From: an uncultured Eubacteriales bacterium
Lineage (GTDB): Bacteria; Bacillota; Clostridia; Oscillospirales; Butyricicoccaceae
NCBI GenBank assembly: GCA_949740695.1
Contig: CATJIY010000042.1
Coordinates: 1-36,202, forward strand
DNA length: 36,202 bases
Direction: 5' to 3'
This document shows, in pieces, positions 7,291 to 13,988 of this stretch. The notes under the pieces are model-generated. The model worked only from the letters and a program-made list of their open reading frames with translations, did not search any database and was not told the DNA's origin. The position numbers were made by a program, and so were the translations under genes. Position 1 is the stretch's first letter; each line of letters begins with the position of its first letter.

Positions 7291-7319
7291 TTGCATACCA
7301 GGAAGAAATGTGGTATACT
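7291..7319 (+). promoter_or_regulatory. Promoter of the TM1266 leader RNA
   Basis: TTGCAT (7291-7296), a 17-bp spacer and TATACT (7314-7319) form a good sigma-A-type promoter. Transcription would start near 7326, about 190 bp before the next start codon. A complete intrinsic terminator lies between them. Confidence 0.75.
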
Positions 7320-7325
7320 ATCTTA

Positions 7326-7517
7326 TAGAGGAACCGGAAAGATGTTCTGACCGTATTCCCAAAATCAAAACTGTCCTGCGGGCCGGGTATTCCTTGCCCA
7401 AAGATAAAGCGGCGCAAAAATACCCTCCGAACAGCTTTCGGAGCCGGCCGCCTTTGTCCTGAGGACAGAGGCGGCTTTTTTATGATCTATGATCAAAGCC
7501 GGTGAGGAGGAGCCTCC
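7326..7517 (+). ncRNA. Structured leader RNA, possible riboswitch or small RNA
   Basis: The region between the promoter and the TM1266-family gene shows several helices. GGGTATT (7385-7391) pairs with AATACCC (7419-7425), with TTGC/GCAA continuing inside. CTCCGAA/TTCGGAG (7425-7443) forms a local hairpin. An earlier segment, GAAAGATGTTC (around 7337-7348), could instead pair with GAACAGCTTTC (7429-7439) with one mismatch. A terminator follows. This arrangement looks like a transcription attenuator with alternative pairings. It does not match the conserved cores of the cobalamin, TPP, SAM, FMN, purine, glycine, fluoride, c-di-GMP or Moco riboswitches that I can recall. No ligand can be named. 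Confidence 0.5.
7447..7481 (+). terminator. Strong intrinsic terminator inside the leader
   Basis: GCCGCCTTTGTCC (7447-7459) pairs with GGACAGAGGCGGC (7463-7475) over 13 bp with one T-G wobble, around a TGA loop, and is followed by six T. It ends transcripts from the 7291 promoter 36 bp before the next gene, so the gene would be expressed only by read-through or antitermination. Confidence 0.92.
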
Positions 7518-7790
7518 ATGGAAAGCAGAGTGGCGGTGATTGGCATTATTGTGGAAAACGGAGAGTCGGCGGGACCGCTGAACCAGATTCTCCACGATTA
7601 CGCTCCTTGGATTATCGGGCGCATGGGCATCCCCTATCCTCGGAGAAGGGTTAATGTCATCAGTGTGGCGGTAGACGCTCCCCAGGACGTCATCAGCGCT
7701 CTTTCCGGCAAAATTGGAAGACTGCCCGGCGTCAGCGCCAAAGCGGCTTATTCCAATGTAATTTCAAAAGATCCCTCTGCCAGGCCCTAA
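7518..7790 (+). CDS. TM1266-family iron-only hydrogenase system regulator
   Basis: This 90-residue protein belongs to the TM1266 family, an ACT/ferredoxin-like fold related to the NikR C-terminal domain. The recognisable run is VAVIGIIVEN, then ILHDYAPWIIGRMGIPY, then ISVAVDAPQDVISALSGK and GRLPGVS. Members usually sit beside the [FeFe]-hydrogenase maturases HydE, HydF and HydG; none is in this window. There is no DNA-binding domain, so the regulator label is a family name rather than a demonstrated role. GGAGGAG lies six bases before the ATG and is itself part of a small GGAG/CTCC hairpin. The gene lies behind an attenuator-like leader and ahead of a metal-complex importer. Confidence 0.9.
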   Translation: MESRVAVIGIIVENGESAGPLNQILHDYAPWIIGRMGIPYPRRRVNVISVAVDAPQDVISALSGKIGRLPGVSAKAAYSNVISKDPSARP

Positions 7791-7906
7791 CCAGAGACGG
7801 CTTGTCCAAATCATGCCGCAGGCCGGCCGCCGGCAATCCTGATACAGCATCAAACCGAAGGAACTGCCCAACGGAATGATAAATTTTGAAAAAGCGAGGA
7901 ACCATC

Positions 7907-9064
7907 ATGAAACATCCAAACAAAATGCTGGTCTTTTTGCTGGCGGCAGCGCTGCTTCTTAGCCTAGCCGCCTGCGGAGGCCAGCCCAACGCTAACCCGC
8001 AGGGACCCTCCAACGGGGAAGACGGAAATCAACAAACGGCAGAACGCACCGTCACCGACGACCAGGGAACCCAAGTCACCGTTCCTGGAGAGATCAATCG
8101 AGTGGTGATTATCTCCACCGTACCGCTGGCTTCGGTCTATACCATGATGACCGGGGAAGCGGATACCATTGTGGGACTAACCCCGGCCTCAAAAAACGCA
8201 GCGCAAAACTCTTTTCTCTCCAAGCTGGGGGATTTTTCTCAGGTAGAATCCTCTTTCGCCCAAGGGGAGACCGTAAATGTGGAGGAAGTCGCTGGACTAA
8301 AGCCCGACGTAGTGCTTTATAATACCGCCAATGCGGCAGATACCGAAGCCGCCGGCCAATTAACCGCTATGGGCATCCCATGCGTAGGTTTCAGCACTGG
8401 GGTTAGCAAAACCGGGAATACCATTGAAACCTTTACCCGCTGGGCTGAACTGATGGGGCAAATGCTAGGAAAAGAAAACCAAGCCCAAGCCCTGGCGGAT
8501 TATGGCCGCCAGACAATAGAAATGGTACAGGAAAAGGTGGCCGGGCTGACCCCTTCCCAACAGAAAACCGCCCTGATCCTGAATAACTACACCGGCACCA
8601 CCATTTTAGCAGCGGGCAATACTTTTGGGAGTTATTGGCTTACCACCTGCGGGGCGGGAAACGTAGCCGCCTCCATTGATAAACCCGCCGCTCCAGTAGA
8701 TCTGGAACAGATTTACGCCTGGAACCCCGACGTGCTGCTGCTAAACAGTTTTTCTGCTTATACCCCAGAAGATATTTTGAACAACACCGCCGGCGAGGGC
8801 CAGGATTGGAGCGGATTAAAAGCAGTTCAGAACAAACAGGTTTATAAGTTCCCCCTGGGAGTTTACTACTGGTTTGCCCCCTGCTCAGATTCTCCTTTGG
8901 CTTTGCAATGGGTTGCAAAGACCTTGTATCCCGAATTGTTTGCCGATTTGGATCTGGATCAGGAAATCCGGGACTATTATCAGAAATACTATGGTATTAC
9001 TTTGACCGACAACGACCTGAAAACACTGTACGCCCCTCCGGCGGAGTCGGCCATGGCCAGCTAA
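7907..9064 (+). CDS. ABC importer substrate-binding lipoprotein, FecB/BtuF type
   Basis: This 385-residue lipoprotein captures a metal complex (siderophore, haem, cobalamin or similar) for the adjacent FecCD-type permease. A lipoprotein signal peptide ends at LAAC (Cys23). The mature part is a two-lobe helical-backbone binding protein with the family's TVTDDQGTQVTVPGEINRVV start, LKPDVVLYN and LEQIYAWNPDVLLLN. The ligand cannot be told from sequence. The ORF track starts at a TTG at 7886; the ATG at 7907 with GAGGA upstream gives a proper signal peptide. It lies 116 bp after the TM1266 gene, a gap holding a GCCGG/CCGGC hairpin but no clear promoter. Confidence 0.92.
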   Translation: MKHPNKMLVFLLAAALLLSLAACGGQPNANPQGPSNGEDGNQQTAERTVTDDQGTQVTVPGEINRVVIISTVPLASVYTMMTGEADTIVGLTPASKNAAQNSFLSKLGDFSQVESSFAQGETVNVEEVAGLKPDVVLYNTANAADTEAAGQLTAMGIPCVGFSTGVSKTGNTIETFTRWAELMGQMLGKENQAQALADYGRQTIEMVQEKVAGLTPSQQKTALILNNYTGTTILAAGNTFGSYWLTTCGAGNVAASIDKPAAPVDLEQIYAWNPDVLLLNSFSAYTPEDILNNTAGEGQDWSGLKAVQNKQVYKFPLGVYYWFAPCSDSPLALQWVAKTLYPELFADLDLDQEIRDYYQKYYGITLTDNDLKTLYAPPAESAMAS

Positions 9065-9071
9065 CCAGGCT

Positions 9072-10136
9072 ATGCTACAAATAAGAGAGCGCATCCACCA
9101 TTTGGGGCAGGGCGGCGTAAACCGCCCTGCCTTTGTTGGCAGCAAACTGCTGAAGGGACTGGCACTGGTTCTTTTGCCCCTGGCTGTGGGACTGATCTGC
9201 CTGTGTATCGGACGATATCCGGTAGCTCCAGGACAAGTTTTAAAGATTCTTTTCGCTCATTTCACTAGCGGCGAGGGCGGTGACTCGCTGGCAAACAGTA
9301 TGATCTGGAACATGCGCTTGCCCAGAATTCTGCTGGCCCTGGCGATAGGCGCCGGCCTCTCGGGGGCCGGCGTGGCTTTTCAAAGCCTGTTCCGCAATCC
9401 GCTAGCTACGCCGGATACCCTAGGCGTGGCTTCGGGAGCCAGTTTTGGCGCGGCGCTGGCCCTGCTGCTGGGCTGGAATATGGCAGGCGTGCAGGGTCTG
9501 GCCTTGGTTTGCGGTTTGGGCGCGGCGGCGCTAACCTTTTTCCTAAGCCGGGGAAAAAGCCGCTCCATGGCAGGGGTGGTGCTGGCAGGCGTAGCGCTGT
9601 CCTCCCTGTTTTCCGCCTTAGTATCTCTGGTAAAATATGTGGCCGATGTGGACTCTCAGCTGCCGGCCATTACTTATTGGCTTATGGGCAGTCTCAGCGG
9701 CGTAAGCTGGCGCCGGCTGTGGTTTGGTTTGCCTCTGCTAGCGGCGGGAGGACTGGTTTTGCATCTACTGCGGTGGAGACTCAACCTGCTTACACTCGCT
9801 GAAGACGAGGCTCGCGCCTGCGGATGCCGGCTAGGCCTGCTGCGCGGTGCAACGGCAATATGCGCCTCGGCCATCACCGCTTCGGCGGTATCGCTTTGCG
9901 GACAAGTGGGCTGGGTAGGCCTTTTGGCTCCCCATATCTGCCGAATGGCAGTGGGTTCGGACAACGCCCGGCTAATGCCGGCAGCGCTTTCAGGCGGCGC
10001 AATATTTTTAGTTATCGTCGATACCGCTGCCAGAAGCCTGACTGCCTCTGAACTGCCCATCTCCATCCTGACGGCAGTAATCGGCGCGCCTTGCCTGCTG
10101 GCCCTGCTGGCAAAGACTGGGGGGTGGAAACTTTGA
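9072..10136 (+). CDS. ABC importer permease, FecCD/BtuC type
   Basis: This 354-residue integral membrane protein has about nine or ten hydrophobic segments. It carries the FecCD hallmarks MRLPRILLALAIGAGLSGAG, QSLFRNPLATPDTLG and the C-terminal GLLAPHICR. It forms the transmembrane channel of the importer together with the ATPase. The only possible start in frame is ATG 9072, seven bases after the binding-protein stop and without a strong ribosome site, so translation probably depends on coupling. The first 25 residues (to about VNRPAFVG) are encoded across a strong hairpin and are longer than usual for the family. Confidence 0.95.
   Translation: MLQIRERIHHLGQGGVNRPAFVGSKLLKGLALVLLPLAVGLICLCIGRYPVAPGQVLKILFAHFTSGEGGDSLANSMIWNMRLPRILLALAIGAGLSGAGVAFQSLFRNPLATPDTLGVASGASFGAALALLLGWNMAGVQGLALVCGLGAAALTFFLSRGKSRSMAGVVLAGVALSSLFSALVSLVKYVADVDSQLPAITYWLMGSLSGVSWRRLWFGLPLLAAGGLVLHLLRWRLNLLTLAEDEARACGCRLGLLRGATAICASAITASAVSLCGQVGWVGLLAPHICRMAVGSDNARLMPAALSGGAIFLVIVDTAARSLTASELPISILTAVIGAPCLLALLAKTGGWKL
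9106..9131 (+). promoter_or_regulatory. Terminator-like hairpin in the 5' coding part of the permease
   Basis: GGCAGGGCGG (9106-9115) and CCGCCCTGCC (9122-9131) are perfectly complementary over 10 bp around a CGTAAA loop, followed by TTTGTTGG. It lies just inside the permease ORF. Such a stem between binding protein and permease would protect the upstream message or partly stop transcription, giving more binding protein than permease. The T-run is short, so full termination is unlikely. Confidence 0.65.
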
Positions 10137-10936
10137 TTTTTTCCGTAGAGCAAGGCTCCTTTCGCTATCCCGGCAAAAAAGATTTATTGAAAGATCTTTG
10201 CTTTTCGGTAGAAAGCGGCCAAATATTGGCGATTCTAGGTCCAAACGGCGTGGGAAAAACCACTCTGCTCCGGTGTATGCTGGGATTATTGCCTTGGAAC
10301 AGCGGAAGAAGCCTCTTGAACGGCTTGGATATCCGCCGGCTGGAAGGGCGGAGCCTGTGGCAGCGAGCGGCTTATGTGCCCCAGTCGGGGGAGAGCGCCG
10401 CCGCACGCACCGTATTGGAGCTGGTCCTTTTGGGCCGAGCCAGCCGGCTGGGAGTCTTTTCTCAACCAGGAGAAACTGATTGGAACGCAGCCTGGCAGGC
10501 GCTGGAACAGCTGGGCTTGTCCCAACTGGCACGTCAGCCTCTGAACAAGCTTTCCGGCGGACAACGGCGAATGGCGGCCATTGCCCGTGCATTGGCAGGA
10601 GAGCCCGAGTTGCTGGTACTGGACGAACCAGAGGCCAATCTGGATTTGAAAAACCAGCTATTGGTGCTGGAAACCCTGAAAAAACTGGCAGATACAGGCA
10701 TGGGGATCGTGTTAAACACGCACGATCCTTCCCATGCCTTGGGATACGCACAAAAAGCCCTGCTGTTGGAACCTGGCGGCAGCTATACGGTAGGAAAAAC
10801 CGCTGAAATCATCACCAGCCAACGGCTGTCCGCAGCTTTTGAAGTGCGCTGCGCAATGGGATGGATGGACACCGTTTATGGGTCGGTGAATCAGATCGCG
10901 TTTTTTCAGAAGGACCCCATTGATTGCAAAGACTGA
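10133..10936 (+). CDS. ABC importer ATPase, FecE/BtuD type
   Basis: This ATP-binding subunit of about 267 residues drives the FecCD-type importer. All ABC motifs are present: Walker A GPNGVGKTT, Q-loop PQSGES, signature LSGGQRR, Walker B LLVLDEPEANLD and switch histidine THDPSHA. The ORF track starts at 10091 inside the permease gene. I prefer the TTG at 10133, which overlaps the permease stop (TTGA) and follows GGGGGGTGG; a GTG at 10124 is possible. It is the third gene of the binding protein-permease-ATPase operon. The C-terminal 40 residues after the switch are typical of the FepC group. Confidence 0.93.
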   Translation: MIFSVEQGSFRYPGKKDLLKDLCFSVESGQILAILGPNGVGKTTLLRCMLGLLPWNSGRSLLNGLDIRRLEGRSLWQRAAYVPQSGESAAARTVLELVLLGRASRLGVFSQPGETDWNAAWQALEQLGLSQLARQPLNKLSGGQRRMAAIARALAGEPELLVLDEPEANLDLKNQLLVLETLKKLADTGMGIVLNTHDPSHALGYAQKALLLEPGGSYTVGKTAEIITSQRLSAAFEVRCAMGWMDTVYGSVNQIAFFQKDPIDCKD

Positions 10937-11000
10937 TTCCTATTCCCCATATATCCGATTTCGTTCCGGCTGTCCAGGGGAACAGAAAGGTAGGAAACTT

Positions 11001-12377
11001 ATGGACAATTTTACGCTGAAACTGCAAGCCAGCGATAAGCGCCCCCTCTATGAGCAGCTCTATCGCCACATCATTACCGAACTAGAAGCCGGACGCCTGC
11101 GTCCAGGAGAAAAACTTCCCTCCAAACGGGCGGTATGCGTCCATTTAAAGATCAGCCAAAGCACCGTAGAAACTGCTTATGGCATGCTATCCGCCGAGGG
11201 TTATATCTACGCCCGCCCAAAAAGCGGCTATTACGTCAGCAATATCCCCGTTCGCCCAGCTCGGTCTCATCCGCTTCCTCCTGCGCCAGCCAAATCGGAA
11301 ACCCCGCTTCCCCGTTTTGATTTTTCTACCGGCGCGGTAGACACCGGCGTTTTCCCCTACGCCTCATGGGCCAGACTCAGCAGGGAGGCCATCTCTAACC
11401 CTCAGTTGCTTCAGCGGGGAGAAGCCCAGGGAGACCTGGGCTTTCGTCAAGCGCTAGCCGCCTTTTTGCGGGAATACCGGGGCGTACGATGCCAGGCCGA
11501 TCAAATCGTCGTAGGAGCCGGCTTAGAGTACCTGTTGAACGTATTGGCTCAGGTTTTGCCTTGGGAAAGTGTTTACGCCTTGGAAGACCCAGGCTACCGG
11601 GCGGCATGGCAGGTGTTGCGGAGCCATGGGCGGCAGGTGCGAATGATCCCTCTGGATAACAGCGGCCTGCGAGCCGATAAGCTGCGGGAAAGTGGGGCCA
11701 ACGTTGCCTTTGTGACTCCCTCTCACCAGTTTCCCCTGGGTATAACCATGCCGGCGGGCCGCCGCGCCCAACTGCTGGCCTGGAGCGAAGAAGTGGAAAA
11801 CCGATTTTTGGTAGAGGATGACTACGACAGTGAATTTCGCTATGCCACCCGGCCCATTCCCGCCATGCAGGGATTGGACGGCGGGGATAAAGTCATCTAT
11901 ATCGGCACCTTTTCCCGATCCATCGCTCCCTCCATTCGCGCTGCCTACCTGGTGTTTCCCCGGCGTCTGCTGGCGGCCTATCAGGAACGAATGGGTTTTG
12001 CCGCCTCTACTCTGTCCCGGTTTGAGCAGCAAACCCTGCGGGCCTTTCTGGAGCGAGGGCTTTATAGCCGTCACCTGCGGCGGTCGGCCAATCTTTATCG
12101 GAAAAAACAGCAGCTTTTGCTGGAAGAACTTTCTCAGCTACCCGGCGCAGAAATCGCTGGCGCACAAGCGGGGCTACACTTTTTGCTCACGCTCCCAGGA
12201 AAAGACGAAGCTTGGCTAGTGGCCCGAGCGGCGGCGGCAGGCGCGCCGGTTCGGGGCCTCAGTGAATATTGCCGGGACTGCATTCCCCCAAAAAGCACGG
12301 TGGTTTTAGGTTTTGCCGGACTGAAGTTGGAGGAGATTCCTCAGGCCGCAGCTGCCTTGCGGGATGCGTTTTCCTAA
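11001..12377 (+). CDS. MocR-type GntR/aminotransferase regulator lacking the PLP lysine
   Basis: This 458-residue protein fuses a GntR winged helix (about 1-80; LPSKRAVCVHLKISQSTVE) to a class-I aminotransferase-like domain (about 100-455). In MocR proteins such as GabR and PdxR, that domain binds PLP as a sensor. EDPGYRAAW, TPSHQFPLG and VEDDYDSEFRY are conserved. The Schiff-base lysine in the usual GTFSK(S/T) motif is replaced by arginine (GTFSRSIAPSIR, Arg306), although the phosphate-binding arginine remains. The ATG at 11001 with AAAGGTAGG upstream is chosen over the track start at 10920, which overlaps the ATPase. It lies 64 bp after the importer operon in the same direction and may regulate it. 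Confidence 0.93.
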   Translation: MDNFTLKLQASDKRPLYEQLYRHIITELEAGRLRPGEKLPSKRAVCVHLKISQSTVETAYGMLSAEGYIYARPKSGYYVSNIPVRPARSHPLPPAPAKSETPLPRFDFSTGAVDTGVFPYASWARLSREAISNPQLLQRGEAQGDLGFRQALAAFLREYRGVRCQADQIVVGAGLEYLLNVLAQVLPWESVYALEDPGYRAAWQVLRSHGRQVRMIPLDNSGLRADKLRESGANVAFVTPSHQFPLGITMPAGRRAQLLAWSEEVENRFLVEDDYDSEFRYATRPIPAMQGLDGGDKVIYIGTFSRSIAPSIRAAYLVFPRRLLAAYQERMGFAASTLSRFEQQTLRAFLERGLYSRHLRRSANLYRKKQQLLLEELSQLPGAEIAGAQAGLHFLLTLPGKDEAWLVARAAAAGAPVRGLSEYCRDCIPPKSTVVLGFAGLKLEEIPQAAAALRDAFS

Positions 12378-12400
12378 TGCCCTGCTCCCATAAAGAAACA

Positions 12401-12426
12401 GCCGCGGCTGAATCTTCAGCGGCGGC
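12401..12426. terminator. Imperfect hairpin between convergent mocR and yabQ
   Basis: GCCGCGGCTGAA (12401-12412) pairs with TTCAGCGGCGGC (12415-12426) with one G-G mismatch. On the minus strand it is followed by TGTTTCTTTAT, so it could end yabQ transcripts. On the plus strand the following sequence is only moderately T-rich. It is the only terminator candidate between the two convergent genes. Confidence 0.5.
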
Positions 12427-12455
12427 CGCTCCTTCTTCCAACAAAGCTTTCCTCA

Positions 12456-12836
12456 TCAGTTCCCCCGAGGAAAGCTGAAAGCCCACAATACCCCTTCCCA
12501 TAAAGTTTTTAAAGCCTGTCCTAACAGGTCCAACAGCCATAAAAAGCCTTTCAGCACCCAGCGGGAAATGGTTTTCCGGTAAACCATCCATCCTGCCGCC
12601 AAGCCCAAAGGCAAGTAGAGCCGCAGCCGCCCATCGGTTCCCCGAAGTATCAACAACAAAAAACCCATCAGCCCGCAAAGACAAAACAACAAGTCCAGCG
12701 CCGCCGTCCCCCACCGGCGGAGCCGCAACTGTATACGTAACGCCCGCAGCATATCATACAACAGACCTAGCGTCACCCCTAACGCTGCCGCTCGAAGGGT
12801 ATAGATCATCTGCTGATCCAATCCAGTGACCAACAT
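12456..12836 (-). CDS. yabQ: Spore cortex biosynthesis protein YabQ
   Basis: YabQ is a mother-cell membrane protein of the outer forespore membrane needed for cortex formation in Bacillus. This 126-residue copy has the family start (LRAAALGVTLGLLYDMLRALR). Hydrophobic segments follow at about 12-25, 45-63, 70-85 and 90-105. Its start overlaps the yabP stop by one base (TAATG), so the two are coupled. In Bacillus, divIC follows yabQ; here the cluster ends and runs into the convergent mocR gene. A sigma-E promoter would be expected but is not obvious. Confidence 0.88.
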   Translation of the reverse strand: MLVTGLDQQMIYTLRAAALGVTLGLLYDMLRALRIQLRLRRWGTAALDLLFCLCGLMGFLLLILRGTDGRLRLYLPLGLAAGWMVYRKTISRWVLKGFLWLLDLLGQALKTLWEGVLWAFSFPRGN

Positions 12837-13123
12837 TAGAACACCCTGGACCAGAAGGAGCCTTTTTTATCCCGCGCCCGGCTGTAAAACATTCCCTGTA
12901 CCTCCCCGGCTACCGTCAGCTCTCCCACATCCAAACTAAGTTTTTCCACATGAAGCTGCTCGCCTTGAACGGTTAACTGCCCCAAAGTGGTATCCATGAT
13001 AACTTCATTTTCATCAAAACTTAAAACTTCGCTGACCCCAGTGACGTTAAGCCGTCCCCGTTCCTCCAGCGTTAGGCTGTGAGGCAGTTCTCCTTGCATC
13101 CGATTTAATTCACTCATATTCAT
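12836..13123 (-). CDS. yabP: Sporulation protein YabP
   Basis: This protein of about 95 residues belongs to the YabP/YqfC family, whose members act in the mother cell during spore coat and cortex assembly. Recognisable features are the HSLTLEERGRLNVTGVSEVLSF start, FDENEVIMDT, and LTVQGEQLHVEKLSLDVGELTVAG. The ORF track uses a TTG at 13129; the ATG at 13123, ten bases after AGGAGG, is equally good and is used here. A strong terminator separates it from rqcP upstream, which means yabPQ are switched on separately from the housekeeping genes before them. Confidence 0.93.
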   Translation of the reverse strand: MNMSELNRMQGELPHSLTLEERGRLNVTGVSEVLSFDENEVIMDTTLGQLTVQGEQLHVEKLSLDVGELTVAGEVQGMFYSRARDKKGSFWSRVF

Positions 13124-13153
13124 TTTCAAAAAACCTCCTTGTTTCGACTGCTC

Positions 13154-13203
13154 AAAAAAGCCTCCTCATAGGACCCTTTTGTTAGGATTCTATGAGGAGG
13201 CTT
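13154..13203 (-). terminator. Intrinsic terminator between rqcP and yabP
   Basis: On the minus strand AAGCCTCCTCATAG and CTATGAGGAGGCTT form a perfect 14-bp stem, and TTTTTT follows (A-run at fwd 13154-13159). It lies directly after rqcP and just before yabP, so the hup-rqcP transcript ends here and the sporulation pair needs its own promoter. Confidence 0.93.
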
Positions 13204-13227
13204 GTTCGGTTATGCCAAAAAATCCAG

Positions 13228-13473
13228 TCAGTCGGTCAGCTCCTGATAGAGCAACCCGGCCTGCTCCTTGGTGGCGTACTCTGGAACTGCCAGTACTCGC
13301 ACTCGTAAAGTACGGTTTCCAAAGGCAATGCCAATTACATCCCCCACCTTTACCTGGTAAGAGGCTTTTGCCTCCCGTCCATTGACAGTGACCCGCTCGC
13401 CGTCACAGGCGTCATTAGCCACCGTCCGGCGCTTAATCAGCCGGGCGACCTTTAGATATTTATCCAAACGCAT
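13228..13473 (-). CDS. rqcP: S4-domain ribosome quality control protein RqcP (YabO)
   Basis: This protein of 81 residues consists almost entirely of an S4 RNA-binding domain (MRLDKYLKVARLIKRRTVAN, then VTVNGREAKASYQVKVGDVI). Bacterial RqcP/YabO is an Hsp15 relative that works with RqcH on stalled 50S-peptidyl-tRNA complexes to add alanine tails. The ORF track begins at 13506; the ATG at 13473 has AAGGAG upstream and matches the family start. It follows hup by about 40 bp and is probably cotranscribed with it. Confidence 0.93.
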   Translation of the reverse strand: MRLDKYLKVARLIKRRTVANDACDGERVTVNGREAKASYQVKVGDVIGIAFGNRTLRVRVLAVPEYATKEQAGLLYQELTD

Positions 13474-13516
13474 GGCGTGGTTCTCCTTTTGGTAAGCAGC
13501 CGGCAACTTCCGCCCT

Positions 13517-13792
13517 CTATTCAGCGACCTTATCTTTCAGCGCTTTGCCAGCCTTAAAAACAGGATATTTGGAAGCGGCGATTTCAATGGTTTCATTGGT
13601 TTGGGGATTGCGGCCGGTACGTGCCGCACGGTTTTTGACCTCGAAAGTTCCGAAGCCAATCAGCTGAACCTTGTCCCCCTGGGCCAACGCCTGCGTGATG
13701 GCGTCTACCATAGCGCCCAAAGCGCTCTCAGCGTCTTTCTTGGTCAGCTCGGCTTTTTCGGCAATGGCCGCAACCAGTTCGGTTTTGTTCAT
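13517..13792 (-). CDS. hup: HU-family DNA-binding protein
   Basis: This 91-residue histone-like protein dimerises and bends DNA to compact the nucleoid. Family signatures are [27 protein letters not shown] and the DNA-binding arm with [12 protein letters not shown], ending [11 protein letters not shown]. Length is exact for the family. An AGGAGG lies before the ATG. Its place between mazG and the S4 gene is the usual clostridial order. The 196-bp region upstream may hold its promoter, but I could not pick a clear pair of hexamers. Confidence 0.97.
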   Translation of the reverse strand: MNKTELVAAIAEKAELTKKDAESALGAMVDAITQALAQGDKVQLIGFGTFEVKNRAARTGRNPQTNETIEIAASKYPVFKAGKALKDKVAE

Positions 13793-13988
13793 GTCATGTT
13801 CCTCCTGAAAATCTTTTGTTTCTTGTTTTCTTCTCTAGGCCTTGCTTGAAAAAGGAAAACTCTCCGAGTTTGGCGTAAATTACAACTGCAAGCGGCTCAT
13901 GAACCGCCTGCGCGGCTTTGCCGCCCGATGAAAGCCCATTTATGAGCAAATCCGCAATTTCTACCTTCCAAGCAGACCCCAATTTATC

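Noticed and set aside
7326-7517. Cobalamin, Moco or SAM riboswitch, or 6S RNA, in the TM1266 leader
   Set aside because: None of the conserved cores I know is present, and the ends do not pair as in 6S RNA, so no known class is assigned.
9674-10751. Long minus-strand ORFs (159 and 247 residues) against the importer genes
   Set aside because: Proline- and arginine-rich shadows of the permease and ATPase genes.
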